A stretch of DNA of 64,000 bases from Phaeodactylum tricornutum CCAP 1055/1 (lineage: Eukaryota; Bacillariophyta; Bacillariophyceae; Surirellales; Neidiaceae), in the NCBI RefSeq assembly GCF_000150955.2, contig NC_011681.1, positions 729,501 to 793,500 of the forward strand, given 5' to 3'. The stretch's first letter is position 1. Every line of letters starts with the position of its first letter. The notes below the pieces were generated by a model, which searched no databases, was not told the DNA's origin, and saw only the letters and a program-made list of their open reading frames with translations. Shown here piece after piece: positions 46,129-56,016 of this stretch. The position numbers were made by a program, and so were the translations under genes.

Positions 46129-47236
46129 TATAGCGACAGCCACAATAGCGATACAGCAGAACACCTGAAGAGAGAAGATACAATGAAGAAATAAGAGGCA
46201 AACACGCGCAGTTCCAAAGGTCTACACGCTAGCGGTGCATATTCCTCAAAGCCAAGCCCAAAGATGGAAACCAACCCGTCAAGGCTTTATTCAAGCAAAA
46301 CGTTCGCAAACAGAAACGCACCATCGTTGAATACGCTGCCCAAAGGTTGTGTTTCCATTCAGCTTGCTATCAAAGGATGTGGCATCAAACGAAAGGTGAG
46401 ACTTCAAAGAATTACGGCCAGCTCTTGTTCACAGTCAGCCTTGTCTGTAGGCCGAATTTATCTGGCTCGGGCAGCCTCGAAGACTTTTCGTCTCTTTTGG
46501 ATGCCGCTGATCAACCCGCACACACGCAGTCGAAGGGAAAACGAGCTATCTAAATCCGACCGGTACTGGATATCTCTGCGCACTGAAACACTGTGAAAAC
46601 AAAAACCTGGTCTATTCGTGCTGGATAGGATCGGTAGCGAAACGACTATATATGAGTTTAGTAGTCCGTCCGAATCTGCAGACATTTAGGTGTTGCCTAT
46701 CAGAGGCTAAACATATTTATTGGTAAGGTGAGAATTTGAGATGTGGAAGACAGACAGAATGACCATCTCCTTGTGTTAGGTGAGAATCGGAATCTTTTTA
46801 AAATTTGAGCACATCGGCCGATTTCCAATGCGACCGAGTCAGAATAACGAGCATTCCACATGTGCAGGCTTCGGACGAGACGATAGGTCAAAAAGGTTTT
46901 GACTGTGAGTCTTCTAGCTAGCGGATTTCTTTTCATTTACCTTAACAATTAACTGTAAACGATTGCGTACTTCCCATGGAAGTAAGAGAGAAACGTCGAG
47001 GTGATAACTGTAAAGTTGGGTGAGGGGGTGTGACACGAATTTGATTTTCTTCCCATAATGGGCGACAGCTTCCTTCCAATGTTTGGGAAGATCCATAGCA
47101 TCCAAAAGATACGCTCTCTCGTCCGTCGATATCGTTTATTTTCTCCATCTGCCCACTTTTCCGGGAGAATTAACGTTTCTTCGGTTCTATTAAAAGCACA
47201 CGGATACCGCCCCTTTAACTGGCACCGATCGTAACC
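46129..47236. promoter_or_regulatory. Divergent promoter region, P450 / FmdA-like
   Basis: This 1.1-kb spacer holds TCACAGTCA at 46429-46437, TGACTGTGA at 46900-46908 and TAACTGTAA at 46950-46958, the densest cluster of these motifs in the window. A short 5' exon of the P450 gene may lie at its left end. No other gene is seen. Confidence 0.45.
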
Positions 47237-48718
47237 ATGTCGATTGGCATCGTACGCCACACCATTGTTGGTGCTTTGCTTTTCGTCACCAGCACCCATG
47301 TTCCAGGACTCGTCTCGGCACAAACAACGACTCTTCCCTTGAGTGCGGCAAATGTTCATTGGGGATATTTTAGCAAGACCCTCGACCCAGTTCTCACTGT
47401 TGCTTCCGGTACCGAAGTCGTTGTTGAAATGGCAACTCACCACGCTTGCGATGATTGGGACAAGATGATCATGGGAGACGCTGCCATGGAAGAGATCTAC
47501 ACGTGGACCGGAGACATTGTCGGCGAGGAGTTTCGTGGCGCCAGTGGTGGTGGCGACGGTGTGCACATTCTCACGGGCCCTATCTTTGTTGAAGATGCCG
47601 AGCCGGGAGATATCCTCAAAGTGGAGATATTGGATCTTCAGCCCCGACCTAACCAGGATGGCAAGACCTTTGGGTCCAACGCTGCTGCCTGGTGGGGCTT
47701 TCAAGCCCGGGTCAACAAGGCGGACAACACTCCTTTCTACGCCGGGTCGTTCTCCGACACGCCAACCCAGAACGACGAAATCGTCACAATCTACGAGATT
47801 GTGGAAGAAAACGGTCAGAGTTTCGCGGTGCCTTCGTACCAGTTTGAATGGCCCATCATGACGGATCCCAATGGTGTTGAACGCGATTACATTGCATACC
47901 CAGGTACATGTGTTCCACATGACACTCATAGCATAACCATACCGTCTTCGGATGTTACTGATATGGGATGGACCAAAGCGGGAGCCATCACTTACTACGA
48001 CAATGTGTTCAAGGCTAAGATTCCTATCAACTACCATGTGGGTTGTATGGGGCTTGCTCCCGCTTCCCATGACTTTGTCGATTCCATTCCGCCAATGCCA
48101 ACCGGTGGCAACCTGGACAATAAGCGTATTGGTGTTGGCACCACCATGTACTACCCGGTGGAAGTTGCGGGAGGCTTGATCTCAATGGGTGATGCACACG
48201 CTGCTCAGGGCGACTCGGAACTTGATGGTACAGGAATCGAAACCTCAATTACGGGCAAGTTTAAGCTAACGGTCATCAAACAGGAAGATTTTACAGCTTC
48301 TCAGGCAGTGTTGGACTTTCCCTTGGGCGAGACGGCAACGGACTGGATTATTCATGGTTTTACGGCAACCGACTACCTCGAGACATATGCAGATAACCCA
48401 GCTGCCATATACAACGCTTCAAGTATTGATGCAGCAGCAAAAAATACATTTACACAAACCCGCAAGTTTCTAATGGCAGAATATGACCTCACAGAAGCGG
48501 AAGCGTGGACAATTATCACTCAAGGCGTTGATTTTGGAATGACGCAGTTGGTTGACGGAAACTGGGGTGTTCACGCTATAGTGCCGAAAGCCATGTTTGA
48601 CTTGGCTGGCCCACGCAATACAGAATGTGAATTGGACACAGCCTCTAGTTTAGCCAACTGCTTGGTTGCATGTTCTATGTGGGTGCTCACTCTGGTTGCA
48701 ATGGCAGTTGCTTTGTAA
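47237..48718 (+). CDS. Secreted acetamidase/formamidase-family protein
   Basis: A single-exon gene of 493 residues in the FmdA/AmdA family, which hydrolyses formamide or acetamide to ammonia and an acid. Family motifs are EPGDILKVEILD, GCMGLAP, GGNLDNKRI, VEVAGGLISMGDAHAAQGD and the late TQLVDGNWGVHAIVPK. Unlike bacterial relatives it begins with a signal peptide (VGALLFVTSTHVPGLVSAQ) and ends in a hydrophobic stretch (CLVACSMWVLTLVAMAVAL) right at the stop, as in GPI-anchored proteins. An extracellular or cell-surface amidase releasing ammonium would fit, but this location is inferred. The family's catalytic residues are not fully assigned here. Confidence 0.9.
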   Translation: MSIGIVRHTIVGALLFVTSTHVPGLVSAQTTTLPLSAANVHWGYFSKTLDPVLTVASGTEVVVEMATHHACDDWDKMIMGDAAMEEIYTWTGDIVGEEFRGASGGGDGVHILTGPIFVEDAEPGDILKVEILDLQPRPNQDGKTFGSNAAAWWGFQARVNKADNTPFYAGSFSDTPTQNDEIVTIYEIVEENGQSFAVPSYQFEWPIMTDPNGVERDYIAYPGTCVPHDTHSITIPSSDVTDMGWTKAGAITYYDNVFKAKIPINYHVGCMGLAPASHDFVDSIPPMPTGGNLDNKRIGVGTTMYYPVEVAGGLISMGDAHAAQGDSELDGTGIETSITGKFKLTVIKQEDFTASQAVLDFPLGETATDWIIHGFTATDYLETYADNPAAIYNASSIDAAAKNTFTQTRKFLMAEYDLTEAEAWTIITQGVDFGMTQLVDGNWGVHAIVPKAMFDLAGPRNTECELDTASSLANCLVACSMWVLTLVAMAVAL

Positions 48719-49698
48719 TAAGCGGGTACCCTACTGATGTTGTTCTACAAAGCTGCTGAAGTATCCTCATAAGACAAGTAGTGGCTAATAGCAAAGAACA
48801 GTATTGTGTGCGCTGTCAATTACAAAACTAGTCTGCATTCCTTTGTATTTCTGGCCTGTACAAAGTGGATTAATTTTCGAAGGACTTGCTCACTGCCAAC
48901 CTACCATTTTTCTGGGTGGGGATTCGTCAAGTTGATCCAAATATTATCCAAACAAAATAATGAGAAATTGTGCGTGGGTGTTTGCGAAGCGTCTTTGCCC
49001 CTCCGCTTTTTTGGAACGATTAGCTGACCCGCTCTATTGCAACTTCCGGGAGGTAGAGCCGCTATCCGCTGTAGATGTCTCCTATGGGGTAAAGGAATAA
49101 TCACAGATACAGTGACGGCCTCGCCAATGTCCCGGACTTGCTCCATGAGTCCCAACGGCTTGCATGAATAGCAATATCGCTTGTTAGAGCTGTGTACCTA
49201 TGCATAGTTGGCGTCTATTCCGGATTGCGCTCTACTTGGACAGCAGCGACTGTGTCAGCATCTTTTTTTTCTTTGTAAGGATGAACCGGAATATGTACAC
49301 AAAAAAGTCTTACTGGAACTCGATCTTGATCGTGGGTGAGTAGGGTAATTTTGTGTGCATACACATTTGCTCTGGCTTTCCGCTTGCTGTTGACAATCGT
49401 GCCGTCTGCCGGAACGCGCAATACTGCAAACAGGCAAAGAACAAATTTAGCAAAACGTGGTGAGACTGCGAATTTCCACAAAATATTACTACGTGAAAAT
49501 TCTACGGGACTCCGAAACCGTACTATAGTATTGCGTTCGCGGGATTCGAAAGTCTAAACCGCTCATGTTTTGGACAACTCTGCCTGACGAGCACCTGCCA
49601 CTTGAAATGCATTGAAAGTGAGACGCCAACCTGTGGTGATCTTGATTTCTGTAGACTCTGCCTACCCTCTCTAGAAATACATTCTGGCGAAAGCCAAA
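48719..49698. other. Intergenic region between two plus-strand genes
   Basis: This 980-bp segment should carry a 3' UTR and the promoter of the next gene. Open frames on both strands are short and unsupported. No RNA gene or repeat is recognised. Confidence 0.45.
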
Positions 49699-50772
49699 AT
49701 GACAACGATTGGAACGTCGATCGTCAAGGCTATCGACAACCCTGTCGGTTCGACACGACCTCCCAGTGTTGCCCAGTCGGCTTCTTTCACGGGACATCGG
49801 CCCGTCACGCCCCCAGCGTCAGTCATTGGGCGAGTGGTTCAAAGGCAAGACTCCAAAGGGGATCGTGTTCTCTTGACGGGTCCGGCACGGTCCGGAAAAA
49901 GTAGCCTAACAATGAATCTCGCGTACTCGATCGCATCTCCCGATTCCCCGTGCCGACTTGATTGCCAAGGAAACTGTGGATGTATTGCTGCTACCATTTT
50001 TGTGTCGCGTGCGAAAGACGTTGAATTTCCTTTATACTGCCACCACTTGGACACACACAACGGTCAAAATTCACCATGGCACACGGCTCTTCAGGCGACG
50101 GACACTGCTCGAGAATCTTCCTGGGATCCTTGTGTGCTGCAACGTATACAAGTCCATCACGTCGACAGTGTTCGCGACATTTTGACTTATCTGCTGCAGA
50201 TTCAGGGAGCTCCAGCTTCGGAACGACCGCGTATGATTGTGTTGGACGATTTAGATGTTCTCATTGCTCCAAGTCCGGATGCTGCGAGGATCTTGGCACA
50301 AGTATGTAAGTAGACGGACGGTCAAAGCTCATGACAGAAAGTTGTCTAATTTTCACATATTATTGTCGCTCACTTGGAGCAAATTGCATTTTCTCTGGTA
50401 GTGGCCATTTTGATGGACACTTGCAACGTATTGGAAGGATTGGATAGGGGACGTGGCCCTCCTACCGTTGTGATATCGATGCAAGTGCCAGAATTTCAGT
50501 CGAAATATGCACCAGTTTGGTCTCATTTTGTTTCGGTCCACCTGGAAATTGAAGCCGTCGAAGAAGAATGTCCCACACTTACACAATGGCAACTCATGGA
50601 GGGTGAAGACATGGTAGTCATAAGTGCGTGGGCAATACAGCGCAAACCCATGCAGAAAGGGGACGATAAGGTTGCCTCGTCGATAGCGATCAAATTCGCC
50701 ATGGTGCAAACACCGCAAGGGAATTATATTCGATGGAAGGAGGACTCGAAAGAGGAAAAGCACATTACGTAG
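49699..50772 (+). CDS. P-loop ATPase, RecA/SWSAP1-like
   Basis: Two exons, 49699-50305 and 50402-50772, give 325 residues. I used the GTAAGT donor at 50306, not the nearer GTATGT, because only it keeps phase (ILAQV / LAILMDTCNV). Walker A is GPARSGKSS at about residue 60 and the Walker B-like strand is RMIVLDDLDVLI. Between them lies CRLDCQGNCGC, four closely spaced Cys that could bind metal. The second half looks like beta strands typical of RecA folds (VVISMQVPEFQ, HFVSVHLEIEAV). The overall plan resembles SWSAP1, a small RecA-like partner of SWS1 in homologous recombination; assignment beyond 'P-loop ATPase' is tentative. Confidence 0.72.
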
Positions 50773-52183
50773 AGCTCCCAGAATCCTTTGTTTCTTCTTA
50801 AAATGAGAAAAAGTTACGCAAGTCACGGGTGGACAACCAAATACTTTGTCACCGACGATAGGACCGGGATTTAATTGGCAGCCACAACGTTTGTATATTT
50901 CGCGTCAGGAAAGCATTGGGAATGGAGCGGCTTGTATCGGTTATTCGTGCTGTAGCTAGGTTTGTAAAACAACAAAAGATGGCAAGGATAGAATTTCTTG
51001 TGTTTTATTATTAACTGTAAGCGTAGTTTTCTGTTACACGATAGGTAAAATCAGCCGAACTCTATTTTTTGTGTCACACCCAAAGCAATTATAATTCGTA
51101 ATGTTGAGGTTCGCAGATGCGGCGTCAGACCGCGCGAAATTGACTTTGACCTGTTCTCTCCAGGCTTCAGGAAAACCATCCATCACAGTCTTGGAAACTG
51201 TTCTGTATCACAGTCATAAACAAAACAATCTGTCGCTGAAGTGCCATCTCCAATCATAGAAAAGGCCACTGCACAGTTGGCGCTGGTTCCCCAAAGGTAC
51301 GCTGATCGGCCGGATTTACAGTCAGAAATCGATTGCACCGAGTAGGCATTCGTGGAATAGAGTTTTCGGGAGCATGGGGCTAAAAATCGAATTGTAGGCC
51401 CCAGAGGAAGTGTACGAGAAAGCGGCTTTCACATCATCTGCATCGGACCGTATTTCATCCAATATCTCTAACTCGTCCCGGTGAAGACGAAAGGTCATTC
51501 TTTCCATCTTTTGCCAAAGAACAAATTCCATCAGAACAAAACTCGCATCCGTATCATTCAGTCCTTATTTTTGACGTTAATCACGAGTTCGTTTTTGACA
51601 CCAGAGATTTCACACAAAGAACTTTTTCTGTTTTTGAGAAAAAGAACGAAAACGAAATGACAGTGGCTGCTCTTGTAGTCTTGTTCGATGTGTGCGGCAG
51701 CTAGTACAGTTAATCGATTGAAGAACAGTGGTTAGGCATAATTCATCGTGAGGCAGTCTCGAGGGCTGAGAAGAGCTTAAATTCGTCGCGTCCTGCCTAT
51801 CTTCGAAAACACGTGTGAAATCTCACCCTACTTTCTTCCACAGAATCTCAAATTTGGCGCCCTGCGACAGTGATTTCCGTCCAAGCACGACTAGAGTGAA
51901 CATTAACGGTTTTCGCTGTGTAACAGGTGCTTCGTGCAGTGAAACGTGCACCAGTTTTTGATCCGAGTGACTTGCCAATTCCTCTCGCTTGTTCGCTGAT
52001 TGTACACTCGGGTTGGCCGTTTCCTTTCTCTCTGCAGAATGTCCGCTGGAGGTACGCCGAAGCCAAGAGCACGTCTTCTCCGTCATGCGTGAACAGTGAA
52101 ATTTCTAACAGTTTTTTCATCATGCTTTCCTTAATTAATCAGAGTCTCCCCGTGCATCCACGCGGATCCGGCGTTCTCGTCTG
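50773..52183. other. 1.4-kb gap without a convincing gene
   Basis: The region holds TAACTGTAA at 51012-51020, TCACAGTCA at 51208-51216 and TTACAGTCA at 51316-51324. Short minus-strand frames at 51322-51531 and 51823-52123 have a mildly protein-like look but no family, no clear splice and overlap in different frames; I do not call them. The Yippee promoter must lie at the right end. Confidence 0.4.
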
Positions 52184-53008
52184 ATGTCGCCAGGTTCCCC
52201 ACCATCCGCTATACCGAGGGAAACATCTAGCGATCCCGCTAGTCCTCTTCAGCTTATTTTTCGCTCTCCGTCGGGATCCAGTCCTCTTTCTTCTCCGAGG
52301 CCAATGGAACATTCGTCGCCTTTGGCTTCATCTCCTGATGTGCTTCTTCTCCCCCCAGTGTCCCCTAGGCGCCGGCGGAGTTCTTCAGTCACAGAGAGCA
52401 GTATGGATTCGCATTTCAGTTCACCTCCGCAAAAGAGTGCTTCAGGTCTTCCTACACGTCAAGCCATCCGCCCGGAAGCTCGCGCTCGATCTCGTGATGC
52501 TCAAAAGGTGAATGACTCGATGGTGTACCTGGACGGTCCACAGGTTTACGCGTGCGCCCAATGTCGCACGCATTTGACCAGTCACGACGACATCATCTCT
52601 AAGAGCTTCCACGGTCGTCACGGTCGCGCGTATCTATTTGACCAATGCGTCAATGTTCGCAACGGGCCGTCACAAGAACGTTGGCTCATGACCGGGATGC
52701 ACCAAGTCTGTGATATTTTTTGCAAGCGCTGCGATAGCATGGTTGGATGGACCTATTTGAAAGCGTTTGAAGCTTCCCAGAAGTACAAGGAAGGCAAATA
52801 CATTATCGAAAAGATTAATCTACATTTGGAAGAAAGCGATTACTATGATGTAGCTCCTCCGGCAGGGGAGCGAAGTGATCGCTGGAGAAAACGTGCAATG
52901 AGCTGGGGGAGTGAAAGCTCAGGGCCTCCGAATTCTACGGGAGGAAACAACCACTTGGTTTATGAATACGGTCCGCCCTCGGGGTCTTCGTCAGAAAGGC
53001 AGCTGTAG
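52184..53008 (+). CDS. Yippee-family zinc-binding protein
   Basis: A 274-residue protein with a Yippee/YPEL domain at about residues 110-215. The two CxxC zinc knuckles, CAQC and CKRC, enclose the family phrases LTSHDDIISKSFHGRHGRAY, FDQCVNV, RWLMTGMH and VCDIFCKRCDSMVGWTYLKA, ending KYKEGKYIIEK. Yippee proteins are conserved in eukaryotes, with roles at the spindle/centrosome and in ubiquitin ligase complexes. The N-terminal 105 residues are a Ser/Pro-rich extension with several SP sites, possible kinase targets, and the C-terminal 50 residues are also disordered. Most relatives are only about 120 residues, so both extensions are unusual. Confidence 0.93.
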   Translation: MSPGSPPSAIPRETSSDPASPLQLIFRSPSGSSPLSSPRPMEHSSPLASSPDVLLLPPVSPRRRRSSSVTESSMDSHFSSPPQKSASGLPTRQAIRPEARARSRDAQKVNDSMVYLDGPQVYACAQCRTHLTSHDDIISKSFHGRHGRAYLFDQCVNVRNGPSQERWLMTGMHQVCDIFCKRCDSMVGWTYLKAFEASQKYKEGKYIIEKINLHLEESDYYDVAPPAGERSDRWRKRAMSWGSESSGPPNSTGGNNHLVYEYGPPSGSSSERQL

Positions 53009-53331
53009 CCCGTTGCCTTGTTTGTAGTTAGGCGGAAAAATATAATTTCATATGGTACTCTTGTTTCTCAAGAGTAGCCTACATTTTTAAAAGAATCCAT
53101 ATTACAAGAACGGTTTATACTAAAAAGGCGGCAATCGCATACTTTGAACACGGTGAGAACAGATACATCGGCGCAGCACAGAAGCGCATCTCAATATATG
53201 AGTCGAGTAAACCATCTTTTGGGGGGCTCGTAGGAACAGCAAAGGTTCCGTCCGTTCGATTGTACGAGCGTAGCGGTTCCACGAATGTCTATATCGATTC
53301 ACAAGGGGGGGAGGAGGAGGAGGAGGTGAAA
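53009..53331. other. Convergent 3' spacer with a G-rich run
   Basis: This 323-bp segment lies between two convergent genes. Near its right end, at about 53305-53327, is a run of seven G followed by repeated GGA units on the plus strand, close to the 3' end of the minus-strand gene. No gene is seen. Confidence 0.5.
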
Positions 53332-53916
53332 TCATATTACACTCTCTCTTCTCCGCCTAGATTCGCTCGAACTTGAACTGGCGCTTGTTGTTGGAATAGG
53401 CGACGGTGGCGCCTCGCTGGATTTCGTCGTCTTCTTCCTCCGCCACCTTGGATGCGGAATCCCTTTGCTTGCTATTTCTTCCAGCGTGTGTTGTGATATT
53501 GCGGAGATGTTGTCGTCGTCGAAACTATACACGGCATCTTCGCCCAGAAATCTGGGAATGTCAACTCGTCCCCGCGGTAGCGGTGCTGACATGTCGCGCC
53601 CTTCCGCCATTGCCAGTTTCTGCAGTTCCTCAACAATACTCAGTGCTGGCTTGGCATCTCGTGGTGATGCGCCTGTTGGACTGACCGGTGCATTATTCCA
53701 TCGGCAACTGTGCTCTTGGACGAAGAAAGTGGCGGCTTCTAAGACGCTTCCACAGGATCCAAAAACTGCCTTTATGAAGGCTCCCATTTGTGCATGAAAG
53801 CCTCGTTCTTCTTCTGACTCTTGATCTGAGGTTTCTCTGGAGGAACGATTCCGCAATGTCAGCGGCTCAGATTCTTTCATCTCTTCAACGCCACCTTCGC
53901 TACTCGGATTCAGCAT
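53332..53916 (-). CDS. Hypothetical 194-residue protein
   Basis: A single open frame from an ATG at 53916. No family is recognised. It begins acidic and polar. A central, possibly folded part at about residues 40-120 includes HAQMGAFIKAVFGSCGSVLEAATFF, an amphipathic stretch, and SIVEELQKLAMAEG. The segment ISQHTLEEIASKGIPHP follows, and the protein ends in a Lys/Arg/Ser-rich tail. There is no signal peptide or membrane helix. The convergent Yippee gene ends 323 bp away. The regular codon pattern and ordered-looking core make it probably real, but the function is unknown. Confidence 0.65.
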   Translation of the reverse strand: MLNPSSEGGVEEMKESEPLTLRNRSSRETSDQESEEERGFHAQMGAFIKAVFGSCGSVLEAATFFVQEHSCRWNNAPVSPTGASPRDAKPALSIVEELQKLAMAEGRDMSAPLPRGRVDIPRFLGEDAVYSFDDDNISAISQHTLEEIASKGIPHPRWRRKKTTKSSEAPPSPIPTTSASSSSSESRRRRESVI

Positions 53917-54936
53917 AGCCTTAGAATATCAATGTCGTTGTCAACGACACGATATCGCAATGGCGAGAAAAGCAAGTCCCCGATAGGCAGGGCGAGTTCG
54001 ACCTCAAATTTGAAGTTTCAACGGGCCCTCGCGTCAAGAGTTGCTCGCAGCTTGTTTGTTCAGAAAGCCTCACTGTAATTCTCTTTCAAGGATGTTGATC
54101 CCTCGAAAGGCTATGACGGACGATCCTGTGCGGGGGGCACTTGGTTCTACTGAGGAAAGTAAAGCATGCTGTGGGTTTCAAGGAACGGGGGCGATTCCAA
54201 ATTTGTCCGTACATTGCCGTCGTCGGAAAGTAAGAAAGGACGGTTCTGCGACATGAGTGCAACGCTTAAAAAGCGAGGGCGTTCCTCGGACACAAGAAAC
54301 TTACTTTTCGAAGCGGTTACGTACGTTGGCTACTTATGAATCAACGGATTGTCAATGAATGGATAAAGAAAAAATTACAACTATGCGAAGATAGAGGAGC
54401 TATATGTGAAGGAACCCTTACGGCTGGCGTGCAATGTGATCGTTCCGAAAGTTTTCAGTAGGACTCGCTACGTCTAACTGCAAGTTCGAAAAAGTCTTTC
54501 CTTCGGAAAGCCAGTCGCCGTCCTACCTTCAGCGAGAAAAGGACAGAAAGATATATATGCCTGATAATACACACACCAATATCCAAAATCTAGCAACGCC
54601 AGCGGGCTGAGAAAACCGGGTTCCCAATTGCCGAAACTACCTTATCGTTCTCCCCGCGTAAAGTCAAATTCTGCGTATGCAATCTGGTGGTACTTTGGGA
54701 TCATCTCTTTACAGTTAGCTGCATAGGATACAGCACAAAAGATGGGAATTTGGAGGTAAAACGTACTATTCTCTACTTTGGTCGAACGAATCCGAAGTCA
54801 TGTGACGGCGAAAATCGATAGCTTCGGCGTCCTAAGTCGCAAGCTAACAGTAATTGCAAACACTTACTCTATTTATCTTACCGCAAGATGCAAGAAAACA
54901 GAGTGTTTTAGGATCTTTTAGGTTACCAATTCTCGT
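53917..54936. other. Intergenic region, no gene seen
   Basis: This 1-kb stretch between two minus-strand genes holds a TTACAGTTA at 54709-54717. Stops are frequent in all frames and I see no repeat or RNA gene. It should contain the promoter of the 53.9-kb gene and the VTA1 3' UTR. Confidence 0.45.
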
Positions 54937-56016
54937 CTATCGTCCCAAAGCCTCAAGTGCCTGTTGAAGCCGCTCCGCGGCCAATTCAGCATCCTTGTCT
55001 TCTAAGGCTGCCACAGCAAACCGTGCCAGCTCGGTGGCATCCGTAATTTGAGCTTTGGTTGCCTTGGCGCCCGGTTGGCGCTGCTTCATCAAGCCGAACA
55101 TACCACCCTTTTTCTGAGGGGCTAGAGGTCGTGGGGGCAGCTCCAGCGGTGTCTCGGGTGCGATTGGTGGCAAATCGAAAGTAACGGGTGGTCGGATGGA
55201 AATTCCGTTAGTTTTAGAATCACCAGGGTATGCCGGAGGAGCCGATTCAGCTGAAATTTCAGCGCCTTGGTCTACCTCTGGCTCCGACTCGCTTTCCGAC
55301 ATGGGTTCGGGCTCAACTTCTGGTTCCAAAGGTGCTGGGGGTCTAATAGGGACTGCAGGCGGTAGGACGTCGAATGCGGCAGCTTGGGCCTTTTCACTGC
55401 CAGTACTCGCCCATTCCTTTTCAGCAATATTCGTATTGGAAGCCACGGGTTCGTCACTGGCCTCGTCCTTTTCCTCATCTTCCGACTCGCCTTCTTCCTC
55501 GCCATATCCCCCAGCTGCCGGCTGTCGTCCTTCCTTAATTGCTTTTAAAATTTCGGTAGCCTTCCATTTCGTGTATATGATTCGTTTTCGATTTTCCGCA
55601 CGCGCCTCTATCGATTCCTCGTCGTCTTTTTCGTAAAATTGCTCCAACATTTGTAAGAAACTGGCCGCGGCGTAAAAGGTTTTTGCTGTTTCTTTCGTCG
55701 CCATACCCATACGGTCTTCACCGTCCGCCTTGTCAAAGACGCGATTCGCGAATTGCCGACACAAAAAGGAGGATTCGTTGCGTGTAAAGGCATCCATGGC
55801 AGTCTTTTCCTTTTCGAGACTTTCCAACAAGTGTCCGAGACAGGTTTTAGCTCCGGGGGAAGCAGACGCCAAGGGAATGCCCTGGTGGACGGCATATTGT
55901 CGCAAGTAATACGCTACCAACCGCGATTCGGGAGACGTTTGATCGCGGTCAAGCTCTTCGGCTCGCCGCACGAAGGGACTGATTTTCTTCAATTCAGGGG
56001 GAATCGCCAATGGCAT
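54937..56016 (-). CDS. VTA1: VTA1/LIP5, ESCRT-associated Vps4 activator
   Basis: A 359-residue protein with VTA1/LIP5 architecture. The N-terminal region, residues 1-165, contains the tandem MIT-like helices (ISPFVRRAEELDRDQ, ESRLVAYYLRQYAVHQGI, MDAFTRNESS, FYAAASFLQMLEQF, YTKWKATEILKAIKEGR). A long acidic/Pro-rich linker follows. The C-terminal helices (DATELARFAVAALEDKDAELAAERLQQALEAL) form the VSL dimer domain that stimulates the Vps4 ATPase in ESCRT-III disassembly and multivesicular body formation. The frame is open upstream, but the family N-terminus fits the ATG at 56016. A splice acceptor-like CTACAG occurs just before it, so a few residues from an upstream exon cannot be excluded. 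Confidence 0.9.
   Translation of the reverse strand: MPLAIPPELKKISPFVRRAEELDRDQTSPESRLVAYYLRQYAVHQGIPLASASPGAKTCLGHLLESLEKEKTAMDAFTRNESSFLCRQFANRVFDKADGEDRMGMATKETAKTFYAAASFLQMLEQFYEKDDEESIEARAENRKRIIYTKWKATEILKAIKEGRQPAAGGYGEEEGESEDEEKDEASDEPVASNTNIAEKEWASTGSEKAQAAAFDVLPPAVPIRPPAPLEPEVEPEPMSESESEPEVDQGAEISAESAPPAYPGDSKTNGISIRPPVTFDLPPIAPETPLELPPRPLAPQKKGGMFGLMKQRQPGAKATKAQITDATELARFAVAALEDKDAELAAERLQQALEALGR

Noticed and set aside
46129-46164. P450 start at GTG 46164
   Set aside because: GTG is not a normal diatom start, and CTCTTCAG precedes it like a splice acceptor; I kept the first ATG and flagged a possible missing 5' exon.
46949-48070. A 373-codon minus-strand open frame
   Set aside because: It lies mostly antisense to the FmdA-like gene, whose frame carries clear family motifs; the antisense residues show none.
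51823-52123. Two overlapping minus-strand frames that look slightly protein-like
   Set aside because: They are in different frames without a convincing GT-AG link, and neither shows a family.
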